64,000 bases of DNA, from assembly GCA_026874595.1 (NCBI GenBank), contig CM049318.1, forward strand, positions 51,364,750 to 51,428,749, in the 5' to 3' direction. The position numbers and the translations under genes were made by a program. Source of the stretch: Sipunculus nudus. Lineage: Eukaryota > Annelida > Sipuncula > Golfingiida > Sipunculidae. The notes under the pieces were generated by a model, which was not told the origin of the DNA, made no database searches, and saw only the letters and a list, made by a program, of their open reading frames with translations. Shown here in pieces: positions 10,040 through 23,100 of this stretch. Within the stretch, counting starts at the first letter, position 1, and every line of letters begins with the position of its first letter.

Positions 10040-11262
10040 AATTTAATTTCATAACTGTAGACATATTTATAAGTTCTGGTAATAATCCGAAAGGCAAACT
10101 GAAGACAACCCGTATATACACTCTGTAAAAGTCTGAAGAATATCTATAATTTCTGCAATTAATGGAAAGGTAAAAAAAAAAATAATAAACTGACGAGAGA
10201 GTCACACACGAAGAGTGTCCGCTTGTATTTTTCTCTCTGCCGGCTCTAAACACAGCCCTTATTTATAACTTTTTCACCCGAAGCCCGGAAACTTCCATAT
10301 TCACGAATATTCCAAACACACAACAATACATGCGTACCAATGGCGCATGAACAGACCCGAAATTTCTAGACTACAACGGGCACTGTGTCTCTACACGCCA
10401 GAGTTCAGCCAGTGCGGTTCCCATAGAAACGCCCAGGGCTTGAGCCTAACAAGAATCAGAACGCCAGGCGCATAATAAACAGATACATGTAACACTATAA
10501 AACAGATATATACATGTAACAATAATGACAAGGCCACATTGCATGAGAAATGTATGAATAATGAGAAGGCCATTAACACAAAATTATCAATGGAGGACAT
10601 ATTGACACACTGGTTTCAGATTGCCAGTCATTGCGAACTAAGTACAGATGTCTTAAAAAATGGGACAGGTTAAATGGAGTGAGAAGGGAGTCAAAATAAA
10701 TGACACTAAAACCAGATTTTGTTACACAGGACTTGACATGTATTTTTACCCTCTGTCCTTATTTATAACTTTTTCACCCGAAGCCCGGAAACTTCCATAT
10801 TCACGAATATTCCAAACACACAACAATACATGCGTACCAATGGCGCATGAACAGACCCGAAATTTCTAGACTACAACGGGCACTGTGTCTCTACACGCCA
10901 GAGTTCAGCCAGTGCGGTTCCCATAGAAACGCCCAGGGCTTGAGCCTAACAAGAATCAGAACGCCAGGCGCATAATAAACAGATACATGTAACACTATAA
11001 AACAGATATATACATGTAACAATAATGACAAGGCCACATTGCATGAGAAATGTATGAATAATGAGAAGGCCATTAACACAAAATTATCAATGGAGGACAT
11101 ATTGACACACTGGTTTCAGATTGCCAGTCATTGCGAACTAAGTACAGGTGTCTTAAAAAAAATGGGACAGGTTAAATGGAGTGAGAAGGGAGTCAAAATA
11201 AATGACACTAAAACCAGATTTTGTTACACAGGACTTGACATGTATTTTTACCCTCTGTCCAT
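10040..11262 (-). repeat. LTR-like sequence with a 500-bp internal tandem duplication
   Basis: 10258-10757 and 10758-11260 are nearly identical copies of a 500-bp unit, offset exactly 500 through 10541/11041 with only a couple of small differences after that. The unit contains TATAAATA on the minus strand (10260-10267, 10760-10767). The flank at 10085-10330 matches the solo-LTR-like insertion at 12839-13699. Read on the minus strand this looks like an LTR promoter region whose upstream (U3) part is duplicated. Termini not resolved. Confidence 0.6.
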
Positions 11263-12340
11263 GGAGGCATAATGTGGGAAAACAAGGCTTTTAATGTACA
11301 TGTTTTATTGATCCATATGCATTTGTATATTTACCCCAAACAAACTCTCTTATAGCCAGATTGATCTTAAAAAAATTATCTACACAGATATTATACAAAC
11401 AGTGAATATAAATCAAGTGACTGTTTTCGGTCATTGTATTTTTTTTGTTATTCCAACTGAACGGAGTTGCTTATAACTTCAGTCTCCCATGTCTGTCCGT
11501 TGTATTTTAATTTTGTATCTCGGTCTGTCTGTTAGTATATTTAAATTAGTACAGATTCAAAAAAGGTGCTTTCAAACTGAAGTTTTATGAAGCAGTTGAG
11601 GAATAATTAAAGTTAAATAATTGTTATCGATTTGAACTGCATACAGACAGGCTGTCTTTATCACATTACATTAGTTAATTTTCTCCTTCCTAGGAGCATA
11701 GGCTGATCATCATATAGACCTGCGAGGCCGTCTGTAATTATGTTTTCTGCTATATTATGTAAAATAAGACGATATCCCGTGCCTCGGTACACGTGAACTT
11801 CTGTGGTCTGAACGTCTGTGCGGTCCTCTATCTGCGACGTCAGAGAACCATACATAAGTAATATAATTTACCGGCAGGTGGCAGTACCTATTGTAGGCGA
11901 GGCAATTTAGCCATTTGAACAGTTCCCCCATCGGAGACAAATAGTATTACTGGCTGCAAATTCTAGTCACCATATCAAAAACAATACATATACTAGTATA
12001 TTAAAGACGGTTTTAATATAAAATTACTAAAAAAACTACGGTTATTCTATGCAGCACATTTCTTTCATAATAGTATCCGTGGAAACCAACAAAGCACATT
12101 AATGTATTCACCAGATGGATGATATTAAAAGCATCACTGGCCACCTGTCTAACCAATTACCCTCGCACTAATCAATTTTGGTCCCTTTCTTTGTCTGTCT
12201 ATTCATCTCTATTACTCAACAATTATTCAATCACAATCCAGGCGTGAGCAAATATTTCCTCAATGAGACGATATGGACCTTCAGTAAGGTCTCAAGCGGC
12301 CGCCTCGATAAATAGCTAAATTTACTTAATAAAAAATATT
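11263..12340. other. Intergenic, no gene recognised
   Basis: Contains a (T/C)-rich stretch with GTCTGTCCGTTG-like words near 11490-11530, typical of repeat termini in this window. Short open frames only. Confidence 0.45.
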
Positions 12341-13807
12341 GTATCCGCCAAGACAAAGCTTTGCGGATACTGTTTTTTTGACCGGGTTCCGCCGCGGCCG
12401 GCGCTTTCGTTTCTGGAGAACTCCTCTGAGACCACTGGACCGATTTTTCAAAACTTGACCCAGTTATCGGGACAAATTTGAACTGGTGCCTAACCATTTT
12501 GCGTTGACCTCTGACCATCTGTGCGTCTGTTAACATATTGAACCACATATCTTCGGACTAGTTCACCGATCAATATGAAATTTTGGCACCAGTGTACCTT
12601 TTGGAAAGATTGTTACCCTGCAATAAACTGGTGGCGTAACCTGCAACCATTTTTGCACAGCGTCCATCTCTTTGTCTGCCTTGGGTTAAAATCGCTCATA
12701 TCTCTTCAGTGGTTGGACTTATTTACCTGAAATGTTGCGTACGTATACATCATAGATAGCTTGTTCGATTTTGTGACAGATGGCACCACCTATATTCCCA
12801 TTTACGCTGCAGACATCCATGCAAATATGCAACACATCTGTTACGGAACCTAATAACAACAGATCACGTAGTCGTGATGAGCATAAATTTTGTAATGGAG
12901 ATAAGAAAAATCAGATTCTGCAACACTAGGCAGCGTGAAATATCTAGGGGAATGAATAAAGAAGTCAGTGTTTTTTTTGTTGACAAATAATTATAATTTA
13001 TTCTTAAAACAATCCTAACATTACAATACACTAAATCAATACAATTACACAATATAACAACAGTATAACAGTAAATCAATACAATTACACAGTATAATAA
13101 ATAAAGCGTACATTACCTGGATACCACCACTGTCACAGCGACAACAAGTCCTTTAAAACGTACAATCCAAATGAACAGTTCACATAAATCTTCTCAGAGA
13201 ATAATAGTTCAATTCAATCACAAAATCTATCTCTTGTAATCCAAAAGGGAAGTTCTTGATACAATCCCGAAAGCAAACTAGAGACAGGCCACACTAAATC
13301 TGCATAGAGTTCGTAGAATCCCTGACACTACTGCAATTATCGGATAGGTCCAAAACTGACTCACACTGTTCCGTGTCCGCTGGAATATTTCTCTCTCCTC
13401 TCTCCTCGCCTCACAGCCCCTATTTATAACTTTTCATCCGAAAATTCTAGAAACTTCTATTCATGAACAATCGAAAAACCCAACAATACATAATACACAC
13501 GCCCAAAGAACATTACAAGACACGCGCTTATAGAGCGCGACCAGCCCAGAAAGTTCCAGATAAGTATGAGCGCTGTGTTTCTACACTCCGGGAGAGTTCA
13601 GCAGGTGCGATTATTTATAGCAGCGCACAGGGTTTGCGCTTGACACGAAACTGAATGCCTACAGACACATGTACCACAATGAAAGAGAGACACCTGTCAG
13701 ACATCTCACTCTATTTCCCCTTGCCATTCGATCCATGCTTCACTTCACCCGTCCTCCTCTAATATCGGCGGATACACGTAGTCGCTTGTCGATTACCCGT
13801 TTTCTAG
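12341..13807 (+). mobile_element. Helitron/Helentron-like element, GTATCC family copy C, interrupted by an LTR-like insertion
   Basis: Left end GTATCCGCCAAGACAAAG then CTTTGCGGATAC (hairpin). Right end GGCGGATACACGTAGTCG, CTTGTCGATTAC, CCCGTTTTCTAG, followed by T. Interior text matches copies at 32.7-33.9 kb (same strand) and 53.4-55.0 kb (opposite strand). Copies of this family have GTATCCGCC/GGCGGATAC subterminal inverted repeats, a 3' hairpin and a CTAG end. 12839-13700 is foreign. No helicase or Rep sequence is present, so it is non-autonomous. Confidence 0.7.
12839..13699 (-). mobile_element. Solo-LTR-like insertion
   Basis: The interruption of copy C starts TGTTACGGAACC and ends ACACCTGTCA(G). 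On the minus strand it therefore runs TGACAGG...GTAACA, with the TG...CA ends of LTRs. ACATC occurs on both sides (12834-12838 and 13701-13705), a likely 5-bp target duplication apart from one extra G. On the minus strand a TATAAATA box (13428-13421) lies about 420 bp before an AATAAA (about 13003-12998), as expected for promoter and polyadenylation signals. No gag or pol is present. Confidence 0.7.
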
Positions 13808-14183
13808 TTTCACATAGAAATAAGTATTATTCAAATATCTATTTTATTTGATACACAAAACATTATAAATAAGTATTAAGTTACCGGTGGTTGGTTACTT
13901 GATAAATTTTTAATATTTGTTAATTCTTATTAATATTCACACATGAGAAAGTCTGTTCAAAATATTAGTTGATAAGCACATTATTCTGGCAGACTTTTAC
14001 AAATTACCTTAAATTTCTCTGTATTAAGAGATTCACAGAACTCTGCTTCAGTATATTGCCTGCTAGTTAATCAATTGCAGCTGGAGATTAGTGTGGGATG
14101 CTTTAGTATAGTAAACTAAAACTAATTCTTTTCAAACTTATTTTAGCCTAATATTTTAAAACAGGTACCCAAGGAAAGGCATT

Positions 14184-14311
14184 ATTCGATACGATACGCT
14201 CTTTACACAGCGCTTAAACTATAGGCCTATACTCCCTATATCCTAAGAAATCAGTTGCTTCTTTAGAAGCGCAAGATTTCCGCTGCCTCGGGAGCGTATC
14301 GATACGAGAAT
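14184..14311. repeat. Small inverted-repeat element
   Basis: Starts ATTCGATACGATACGCTC near 14185 and ends GAGCGTATCGATACGAGAAT, an imperfect inverted pair about 128 bp apart. Its right half (14246-14298, with GCTTCTTTAGAAGC) matches the reverse complement of 62815-62872, so part is dispersed. Confidence 0.55.
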
Positions 14312-14328
14312 GTTTGCAAGAACTTTAA

Positions 14329-14605
14329 GGCCAACAAAAATAAAAGGTATACGGTTCTAAGGCACCGCCCGCGTCAATTTTTACCCCCTGCATCAAACAT
14401 TTTTATTTTGATTTTTGTCTTTCAAGAAGATAAATAATACAATTTATGTAGTGCTTTTACCCGTTTAGCAAAAAATGTTATTTTCATGCTTTTCTCTGAT
14501 CATATGACATTTTATCGAAACATACAAAAAAGGTAAAAAATAAAATACCGCCCGCCCGCACTGATTTCTAAATAAACGTGCCTGAGAACCATACTTTTTT
14601 TGGCC
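14329..14605. mobile_element. PIF/Harbinger-like MITE, copy 1
   Basis: Left GGCCAACAAAAATAAAAGGT then ATACGGTTCTAAGGCAC. The reverse complement of the right end is GGCCAAAAAAAGTATGGTTC then TCAGGCAC. The same termini occur at 36586-36907 and 42184-42417. Interior is AT-rich and non-coding. Confidence 0.7.
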
Positions 14606-15096
14606 TTATGCATCAATTTTCCAACCCTAAAGTAATCACCAAAAAAGGGGGAGCATGGGTGAAAGCGGTTAAGCAGGAGTTGTTTAAAGATTTTTTAGGA
14701 TTACTTATGGGAGTAAATTCAAAATAGACACGTTTTTCAACAAAAGGGCCACCTTATTGGCTGTTTTATGTAAAATGCTCATAAATGATTTAGTTATTTC
14801 CATTATAGTTATCAAGTACTTTTAAGGTAGCGAAAATATGATATGGTATCGGAATCAGTAATTGAGGGGATTGTAGTTTACGTATTTGAAAAGAATTCGT
14901 GACTTTAATACTAAAACGGTAAATTATAAAACCCACAATGTTGCCTAGACTTTATTATTGATATTGTAGTTAAAACTGTAAAACTAAAATTTTGTTAAAT
15001 TTTGAATCCGGTCGGGATAGACTGTAAAATTAATTATTTTTTAGATTGTATTCGAATTTGAAAATCAACTGAAAGTCAGGAAAAAGGTAAGGTTTT
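14606..15096. other. No feature recognised
   Basis: AT-rich sequence without coding potential or clear repeats. Confidence 0.45.
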
Positions 15097-16661
15097 TTTA
15101 GCTCAGCTGACTATGAGTCACCTGAGCCATAGCGACAATCCCTTTTCCTTTGTCCGTCTGGCCGTCCGTCCATTAACAAGGCACGTTTCGATGTACAGTT
15201 AGACCTATATATACGAATACAAAATTCAACATACACTGAGTAGGCTAAGATGTTTCATACCCAAACCAAAACCTGGGTCACTGCGACATTTTTTCTTCGA
15301 GAAATTAAGGAAAACCCTCACTTGTCTTTTAAAAAACCTGTTGTTACACTTCAGCACTGCTTAATATCAAAACCACTGATCTGTTTTAGCTCAGCTGAAT
15401 ATAAAATCATCTTAGGTATATAGTGATGGTCCTATTTCCGTCTGTCGTGCCGTCCGGCCGTCCGTTGACAAGGCACGTTTTGAAACCGTTGCATTTACAA
15501 ATCTAAAATTCTGTACATGCAGTTAGATGTCCTGAAGTTTTCCTACCAAACCGAAAACTGGGTCACTGCGACTTCGTTCCTTCGAGAAATTAAGGGGAAA
15601 CCTCCGTTCTCCAGTAAAAACCTATTGTAACATTTCAAATCTGCCCACCATGAAAACCACTGGTGTTGATGTATTCATGTTTAATATAACCATTCCTGCA
15701 TATATTTCCTATATGCACATGCCATAAATCAGGTCAACATTGCGTAGAAGTGATGGGCTCAAACAAAAAGAACTTTGTCAAAAATTAGGAAATATATTTT
15801 CTCATCTAAAAAGATTATTTTTAAAGCATGAGACTATATTCCCAATTATATAACTTTATTTAATTGAGATTCAATTGTATTCCAGAAATCATATCACAAT
15901 TTTGTAAGTTTTTTAGGTTATAAGCATAATTGTAAAATTAGTACTTGCAATTTGGCCCAAAGTGAGGATCTAACTGAAGATATGTGTCAACTGCTGAACA
16001 TGTCAACAATTTATCAAAGAGCCAACCGGTGATCATGGTTATAGTATAGTTCTTATGTTTATATAAACTGCTCACATGGTTCAATCAGAAAACGCATTGT
16101 AAGATCACAAAATATTATTTTGCAACCATTCCTCACTCATCAATTTAAACCAATCATATCAACCCTGGCCTAAATTATCCCTTCCTCTCAGACTTTTTTT
16201 CTCAAATTGTTATTATTTAAGATTTTTACCTTTAAGGTCAATTTCAGCTGAACACTGCGACCCATGGGTCCAGAAATCATATCACAATTTTGTAAGTTTT
16301 TTAGGTTATAAGCATAATTGTAAAATTAGTACTTGCAATTTGGTCCAAAGTGAGGATCCAATTGAAGATATGTGTCAACTGCTGAACATGTCAACAATTT
16401 ATCAAAGAGCCAACCGGTGATCATGGTTATAGTATAGTTCTTATGTTTATATACTGCTCACATGGTTCAATCAGAAAACGCATTGTAAGATCACAAAATA
16501 TTATTTTGCAACCATTCCTCACTCATCAGTTTAAACCAATCATATCAACCCTGGCCTAAATTATCCCTTCCTCTCAGACTTTTTTTCTCAAATTGTTATT
16601 ATTTAAGATTTTTACCTTTAAGGTCAATTTCAGCTGAACACTGCGACCCATGGGTCCCTTA
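15097..16661 (+). repeat. Satellite-bearing element, AGCTGA family, with 388-bp tandem duplication
   Basis: Left terminus TTTTAGCTCAGCTGACTATG then GAGTCACCTGAGCC and a CCGTC-rich stretch. A second similar left-end unit starts at about 15386. The right terminus is TTTCAGCTGAACACTGCGAC then CCATGGGTCCCTTA. 15882-16269 and 16270-16657 are tandem copies of a 388-bp unit differing at only a handful of bases and one 2-bp indel, so the duplication is recent. Confidence 0.75.
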
Positions 16662-18189
16662 TTTTTTTCAGTGTTGGCTGCTGGCAACATTAATCTTCAG
16701 CTCAGCTCATACAAAAGTCCTCCAGAATACAGGTAGCTTGATTCCAATGAAATAGAGAACGCTAGTTTATCTTTAAGAAATTAACTGCTACTGCAGACCG
16801 TGGTACCATACATGCAATCTTCCTGTTTTACGCATTTTACTTGTATTTTTTTAGGATGTCAAAATCGATACACTTAAACTTCAGAAACACACCGATCTTA
16901 ACTGGTAGGCTCACAAAGTTCAAACTTGACATGCTGACAGGTCATTAAAAGTCCTCTGTGGAAATAAAAAAAATTATGATCTATCTTCTTTTAATTATGA
17001 GATGAAAACGAAGGCCTCAGCACCTTTGATTTTTTTTTAAAGATTGACAAACATAACAATACATACGAAAGGCAAGATTTCTTAGGAATTGCTGGGCCAG
17101 TTGTCATGGTATTTGATTTGCTGTAAGAATCTTGAAAGCTGATGAAGATTAAGGCGCTAGCTATATATATATGCATTTTTACTTGAATGGAGATGGTGCA
17201 AAGACACAGGGTTTGAAACTCTAATAGCTCAGGAGTCTGACCAATAAATTCTTGGAAGTTCCAACTTTACATAGAGAATGCTTTCCAGAAAACACCAGAT
17301 TGCATTGTATACTTTAACATTTTTATGGCTGTATAATTTTTACCTTTTAAGTATTGCATATTAAACAATACTAGCTGCTCCTGTGGAAAATCCACGGCTC
17401 TGTCTGATGCATTTTTTAAAATGAGCTGATAGGAACTAAAAAGACGCATATTTTAATACTAAAGTTTTGCAGGAACTATTGTCACTTATATGTGTTTTGT
17501 CACTTATATGTGTTTCACTTACATGATATAAAGATTATACTTCTGCTAGAATTCCCAAGGAACAACCTCCACCAAAATGTCAAACTTAAAAAGAAAAGTT
17601 ATTCTATTCCATAAATCACACAAAAAAATAAATTCTGGAAAGAGACGTGCAGCATATACAGCGTGTACGAATTTTTAAGAAAGAAGTTTTTTTTCCCAAT
17701 AAACAACATAGGTCCGACAGCTTCATTGCTTGGGAAATATCGTAGATATAACGATTGTATAAAGAGGCATTCTACCGTCAAATTATATGAAAGACGCTTT
17801 GTATTAGTTGAAGCTCAGGCGACATCGTGAAACATGTTTATTCAGTGTAGTCAGTAGAGGGTAGAGTCTAAGGCATGTTAACTGGCACATGCGTTATTTG
17901 TATACACATGCATACGTTGTGGAATTCTCTTGTAGTCGAAACGTATTGCTACCAATGTGAAAAAGATAGACCCAGATACATATATTCCAATAGTATTAAA
18001 TTGTTGGTTTAAGTACTTTAAATCGTCATGTAATAAGCATGCAGGTCTGATGCAAAATGGACAACTCTCCCAGATAAAAAGAAAGCAGGTTGATATATTT
18101 TGATGAAGCATTATGCAAAGAAACCACTTCAGCCTTGGTTTATTGCATTGTCTTTCAGCAAATTAACGCAAAATGTAATACACAGATTT
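16662..18189. other. No gene recognised
   Basis: AT-rich intergenic sequence; short open frames only; no repeats that I could bound. Confidence 0.45.
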
Positions 18190-19140
18190 TATTGAAAGTT
18201 TGTAGAGGGGTACAGTAAAACTGCATCCGTAAACCATTATATTTTTTGGAGGTATAATCGGAATCACCATAATTTATTCTTAGGTGCCATAATCACAATT
18301 CCACAAAGAAATAATTATTAGGGGCTACTCCTCTGTCCCCGAGTGGAAGCCGCCCATTCGTATGCAGTTGTTCTGGCACTCGCCTTGTGAACACGTGTTT
18401 CTGAACCATGACTTTGTTTTACATGAAACGTGCACGTATAAACGAACGACTGATTAGTAGACTCTGGCGGGGTTTCAAAGTACCCAAGTGTGTACAATGC
18501 CCCCGCCCCCAGGCTTCCTTTTGAAACAAAAACTTTTTTCAAACATTCCGTAAATCGGCCGAACTATTAAAACCATGGTTATAATTGAAAGAGACTTCTG
18601 AATGTATAAAAATCAACAAACCCTGTAAACCTATAAAACGGTGATCGTGTAAAGGGTCTCAGCTCTTTGTGTCCACTCAACGGAAAAGTGCTCCCTATTA
18701 AAAGATTCATGTGGACATGTGTTCCGCGCTTGAATTTAAAATCTTTAATTCCTTTTGACAGAGTAAAATTGCTTAACAGGCGATATAATGGAAATGGGGT
18801 TCAATGAGGATTACAGGTCGCCTCCTGAAAATGCGTGACAGGCGAAAAATGTTTTGCTGACATTTATACAAGTTTAGGGTAAAGACATATCAATAATCCA
18901 TTTCATTTTGGAGGTAATAAGAATCACCACAATATATATTTTCTTATAAACCATTATGACAAAGGACCATTCCTTTGTCTCCGTGTGGAAGCCACCCATT
19001 CGTATTTATTTTTTTCTGCCACTCGCAAGGTGAACTCGTGTTACTGAAGCATGACAGTGTTCACACATGACACGCATACACGTGAACACATGACTGATAT
19101 TAAAAGAGATTCTGAGGGAGGTCTGTACGCCCTGACTATA
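18190..19140 (+). repeat. Diverged tandem duplication
   Basis: 18220-18560 and about 18890-19140 share order and words: GGAGGTA, TAATC/TAAG, AATCACCA; then CTCCTCTGTCCCCGAGTGGA versus TTCCTTTGTCTCCGTGTGGA; then CCATTCGTAT, and CACTCGC, GTGAAC, CGTG. Offset about 660 bp. No coding evidence. Confidence 0.55.
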
Positions 19141-20725
19141 GATTCTAGTTTGTTATCAATTTAAAGATGTACGAGTGATATTTTTCATGTTTCACCCTCC
19201 CTATAGACAACGGATCTTAACAAATATATGTGAACCCTCGGAAGCAGGTAAACCGTGGTCTAGAAAAAAACCAACTCCGTATTAATTATATTGATTTTTC
19301 TCATATTTGATACACCAATGGATTCAACCAACTTCTGGGAAGAGTTAAAAGAAAGGGTGATCTCGACCTTAATTATCACGGTCCAATTAGCCGAAATGCA
19401 ATATTGTTGTTACGTTCGAAATATATATTTCAGGTTTTTAGTATTTTTCCCTCGCGTCCTCATTCTATATACAGTTAATGAATCGATTTACCTAGATTTG
19501 CAGTGATGAGTCACATGTAAAGTCTGGCGTTTTCTCAGATGTCAGATTAACTTTACTAATTCGAATATATATTGTATTGGATATATAGTATATAAAATCC
19601 AGGGTATGAGTATGACAACCCATCTTTCGCCCTATAGGAGCGGGTATTTATGACCAGGCACCATGCACAATGTCTCGCAGTTAGGACACAGATCATGTAT
19701 ATCTAATTAATATATACTGGGTAAAGGAAGTCAGAGTTAAAGTTTACGTGTTAGTAGCGGGGGAAGGAGGGCTTTAAGCCCCTCATTTAAATATGAAAGG
19801 GCAATGAATCCATCTTCATGGCAACAAGCTAGGCTTTCGCTATAACATTCAGAGACTATAAGGGCCGTTAGCGCTATATCGGCCCTCTGACATTTTGGTC
19901 CTCAACTTTTAGTATGCGAGTTCCCATGTATACCCTTTAGTCTACGAGTGCACGACCAATGTACACTTAACGTCAGAGTGCCTTTTCAATTTGCATTGAG
20001 GACCGCACTCTAACGCTCTTTGAGGATACAGGTGTTACATTATATATAAATGAGACCAATCGTTACCCTTTTCAGGATACTTTCCAAAAACACCTACCAT
20101 ATGCGAGAAAAATTCCGTTATAACTAAGAATATTGTTAAATCTCCCTGCATGTTAGATTGAATTTCTGACAGAATGAATACAAGCATGGTCTGCAAAAGG
20201 ACAGGTATGCAACTTGTATACACGCGATATACAGGAAATGACTCGTAACCATACAGACGGATTATCAGTATGTGAGTTCACATGTATTCAATTGTCTTAA
20301 TCCGTCACCCGTAGCCCAATGTTAAGACTCTTGGCTGTTTACCAAGATTCCGATGCAGAAGGATGGATAAACGTTGCAGTTCATTCCCACATATGGCTTT
20401 TTATCACGATTTAAATTAGGCTTACCAGCTCATGCAGCATAAATGCCTATTGAGTCGTGTTTACATGGCTAAAGGATATATGCTCGAATACTGTAAAAAC
20501 CAAACAGTGTTTTAAGAAAACCATTGTGTTAAACAACCCTATACACAGTATATACATTAACTGATATGATTATAGCTTTAATGACTCGTTGTCATTACAA
20601 ACACACAGTTTATAGCTGACCTGTTCTAGCATTTCTTAGATTAAAAAGGAGAGGGATTTTGCGATACTTCCTATTCAAAATTTTATGAACCCATGGAATA
20701 CCTGTGTTACCTCGGCTTTTGTTTC
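19141..20725. other. No gene recognised
   Basis: Intergenic sequence with a GGGCCGTTAGCG / ATCGGCCCTC stretch near 19861. No coding signature. Confidence 0.4.
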
Positions 20726-20733
20726 TGTACTGC

Positions 20734-20772
20734 CCCCCCCCCCCCCCCTTCTCCACCCCCCCCCCCCCCTCC
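20734..20772. repeat. Poly-C tracts
   Basis: Two long C runs separated by TTCTCCA. Just downstream lie a CGCGCGCGC stretch (about 20894) and the hairpin TTTCCATG-TT-CATGGAAA (about 20953-20970). Confidence 0.9.
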
Positions 20773-20974
20773 GCCGGTCTTTATTTCGTGCAAAAGTAAC
20801 TGAGTAAGATGAGAGGTGCGGTTACAAACAGAATATACTTTCACTCTTTAGGCCTATTAATTATCGACCTTCAGGGGGAGACTCGACACCACGCGCGCGC
20901 GCTTCCACGTGTTAAGCCCTAGAGTGTGATTTTTAAGCGCGCGGAAACAGGGGTTTCCATGTTCATGGAAAAGG

Positions 20975-23100
20975 TGGCTTTTTAAAAACTCTATATTGAC
21001 AGACGGTCACTTTTCTTTTTTTTTTTTTTAATAATTTTGGCCAGGGAATTGTTAGAATTAAGTTCTTCAGCTTGATGAAAAGGTGCATGTGCAATTTTAA
21101 CATTTTGGGCTGTTGATGTTCGAAATTCGGACCTTTATTTAGATAGGGCCTATGGCTGCATGGTAAGTTATACGAAATGTGTTAGGTTTAATGAACATGG
21201 ATAGAACTTCCAGCTGTTCAAGACTGGTGGTGCCACCTACATTTTTTTATTGTTTCGCATTTGAGTTTATTTTTATTTTGTACCAAGAATTACGGCTGGT
21301 CACTGGCTAACAAAGCACGAAATCTATATAACTTGACATCCGGAGGGTTCCTACTTGGTATATAAGATCTGCTTGGAGACCTAAAATTATATCTCGGAGA
21401 CCTATATATATATTCTGTTATTTATTCAATATTGTCGCCGGCGCAGTTGAAAAATTTAAACATCTATTGCTGATACACTTTTAAATAGATAAGTCAGATA
21501 AGATATCTCAGTGATGAATGTAATGATTTACTTAAATTTGGTAAGGTTATTGGTCATGGATAGCCTTTTCTGGTATATCCAACATGCACTGATGGTGCTG
21601 TCTACAATTTCTTCATTAATGAAAATGTTTGTAGTTAGAAATAGACAGGTCGCATTTCGACCCATTTTTCAGACTTAAAAATAGACAGGTCACATTTGGA
21701 CCCAAGTAAAGAAATCGTTTACATTTAATGCACAAATTGAAATAATGTGCATCATGATTGGCATGCATATGTTTCTATCGCCGTGAATATTTGAATAAAA
21801 TCTGTTCTTCACGACTGCTACAAAAAAATTGCCAAATGCAAGAATTTAATAACAATCTATAAGTTTGTATACATTTTCTGTGTCACAGATCAGCTGCATT
21901 AGCGTCATGACCCCGAGCACATATCCAGCACATATCTGCTGCGTTAATTCCCCCACGCCAAGTGTTATTTAAGTTCATAATTTTTTCTCATATATATATA
22001 TATATATATCTATTATGTGCCTACGCCTGCACATGAGACAATTAATTGAGTGAACATTATTTTGAACAATAACAATTTTCTTGTGGATCCTTAAATATAG
22101 AAATGTTTAAAAACACTAGACTTTCTATTTTAGTAACAAATTTGGCAATGGATTTTTGTTTTTGTTTATAATTTAAAATAATAACAAGATTTTAATATTG
22201 TCTCCTATAAATAAGTTCAATGTTTTTCTTGTTTAAGTACTCCCCATAGGCCGATTTATGGTTTTACGGAGATTAAGTGGCATATTTTGGCATGGACACG
22301 TTTGCTGATTCAAGATACGTTCTCTTTCACATGTGATACACTACTGCAGCAGCATGGGGTCACTGATTTTCAGGAGAGCCAGTGCTTTACTTAGAATTCT
22401 TCCGGGACGCCCACGCCCACGCAATCAAAGTTCAATAAAATACCCGGCAAAAGGCTGTTGCGGTGTTATATAATGGTTCCCAATAGTAATGAATGCTCTG
22501 CTAACTGTTGACGCGCGGCAGGGCACAAAAAAACACAGGATCGCGTCTATGTTTCACAACAAGCCGTAAATCTACCGTAGATTAACATCAAATGAGTACC
22601 GAATGAGTGAATGCTGTTTACGTCTGCTGAAGGCTCACGGTCAGTCGGTGCAACATACCGCATGGCTTATGCTGCCACACTTATCACTGATTGGCTGTCA
22701 GTATGTGGGTGTGTGCGCCAGTTGGCCTTTCCCGCGAATTTTATATGAGGCACGAGTGACATGAATGGCGCGGATTACGCGGATATTGAGTCACAATAAC
22801 TAACAGTAATGGGCCTCGTGAAAACGGCGAGCACGTGTAGATAAGGTAGGTGTCACAATTTTCTGTGTTTCCTACAATAATTTGTCAACGCAAGGGATAA
22901 AATGTTGAGGTTTGTTAGATCCGTATTTGGTGGGAACCATTGATTTGGCGGTGACCACGTGCATGCTCTTTATAAATTAGTATCCCTGTGGTTTTCACCG
23001 ATACCGGTATTTTCCATGCTTTCTGTTTGAGCACATGGTTTCACTATGGCTGACATTTTGGATAATAGAACGAAACATGTATAGAAGAAAAAGAAATTGT
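20975..23100. other. Intergenic; possible GC-richer segment at 22500-22860
   Basis: Holds a fragment of the 340-bp array near 21210-21245 (CTGGTGGTGCCACCTACA) and a short (TA)n near 21992. 22500-22860 is richer in CpG than its surroundings (ACGCGCGGCAG, GGCGCGGATTACGCGG) and contains TTTATATGAG and AAG|GTAGGT. It could be a promoter and first exon of the transporter gene, but nothing here proves that. Confidence 0.3.

Noticed and set aside
10391-11100. Two identical 69-codon open frames
   Set aside because: Their identity comes from the 500-bp DNA duplication in LTR-like sequence; there is no protein signature.
22740-22860. Promoter plus first exon of the transporter gene
   Set aside because: GC-richer sequence, a TATA-like word and a GTAGGT donor are suggestive, but nothing ties it to the gene without transcripts.
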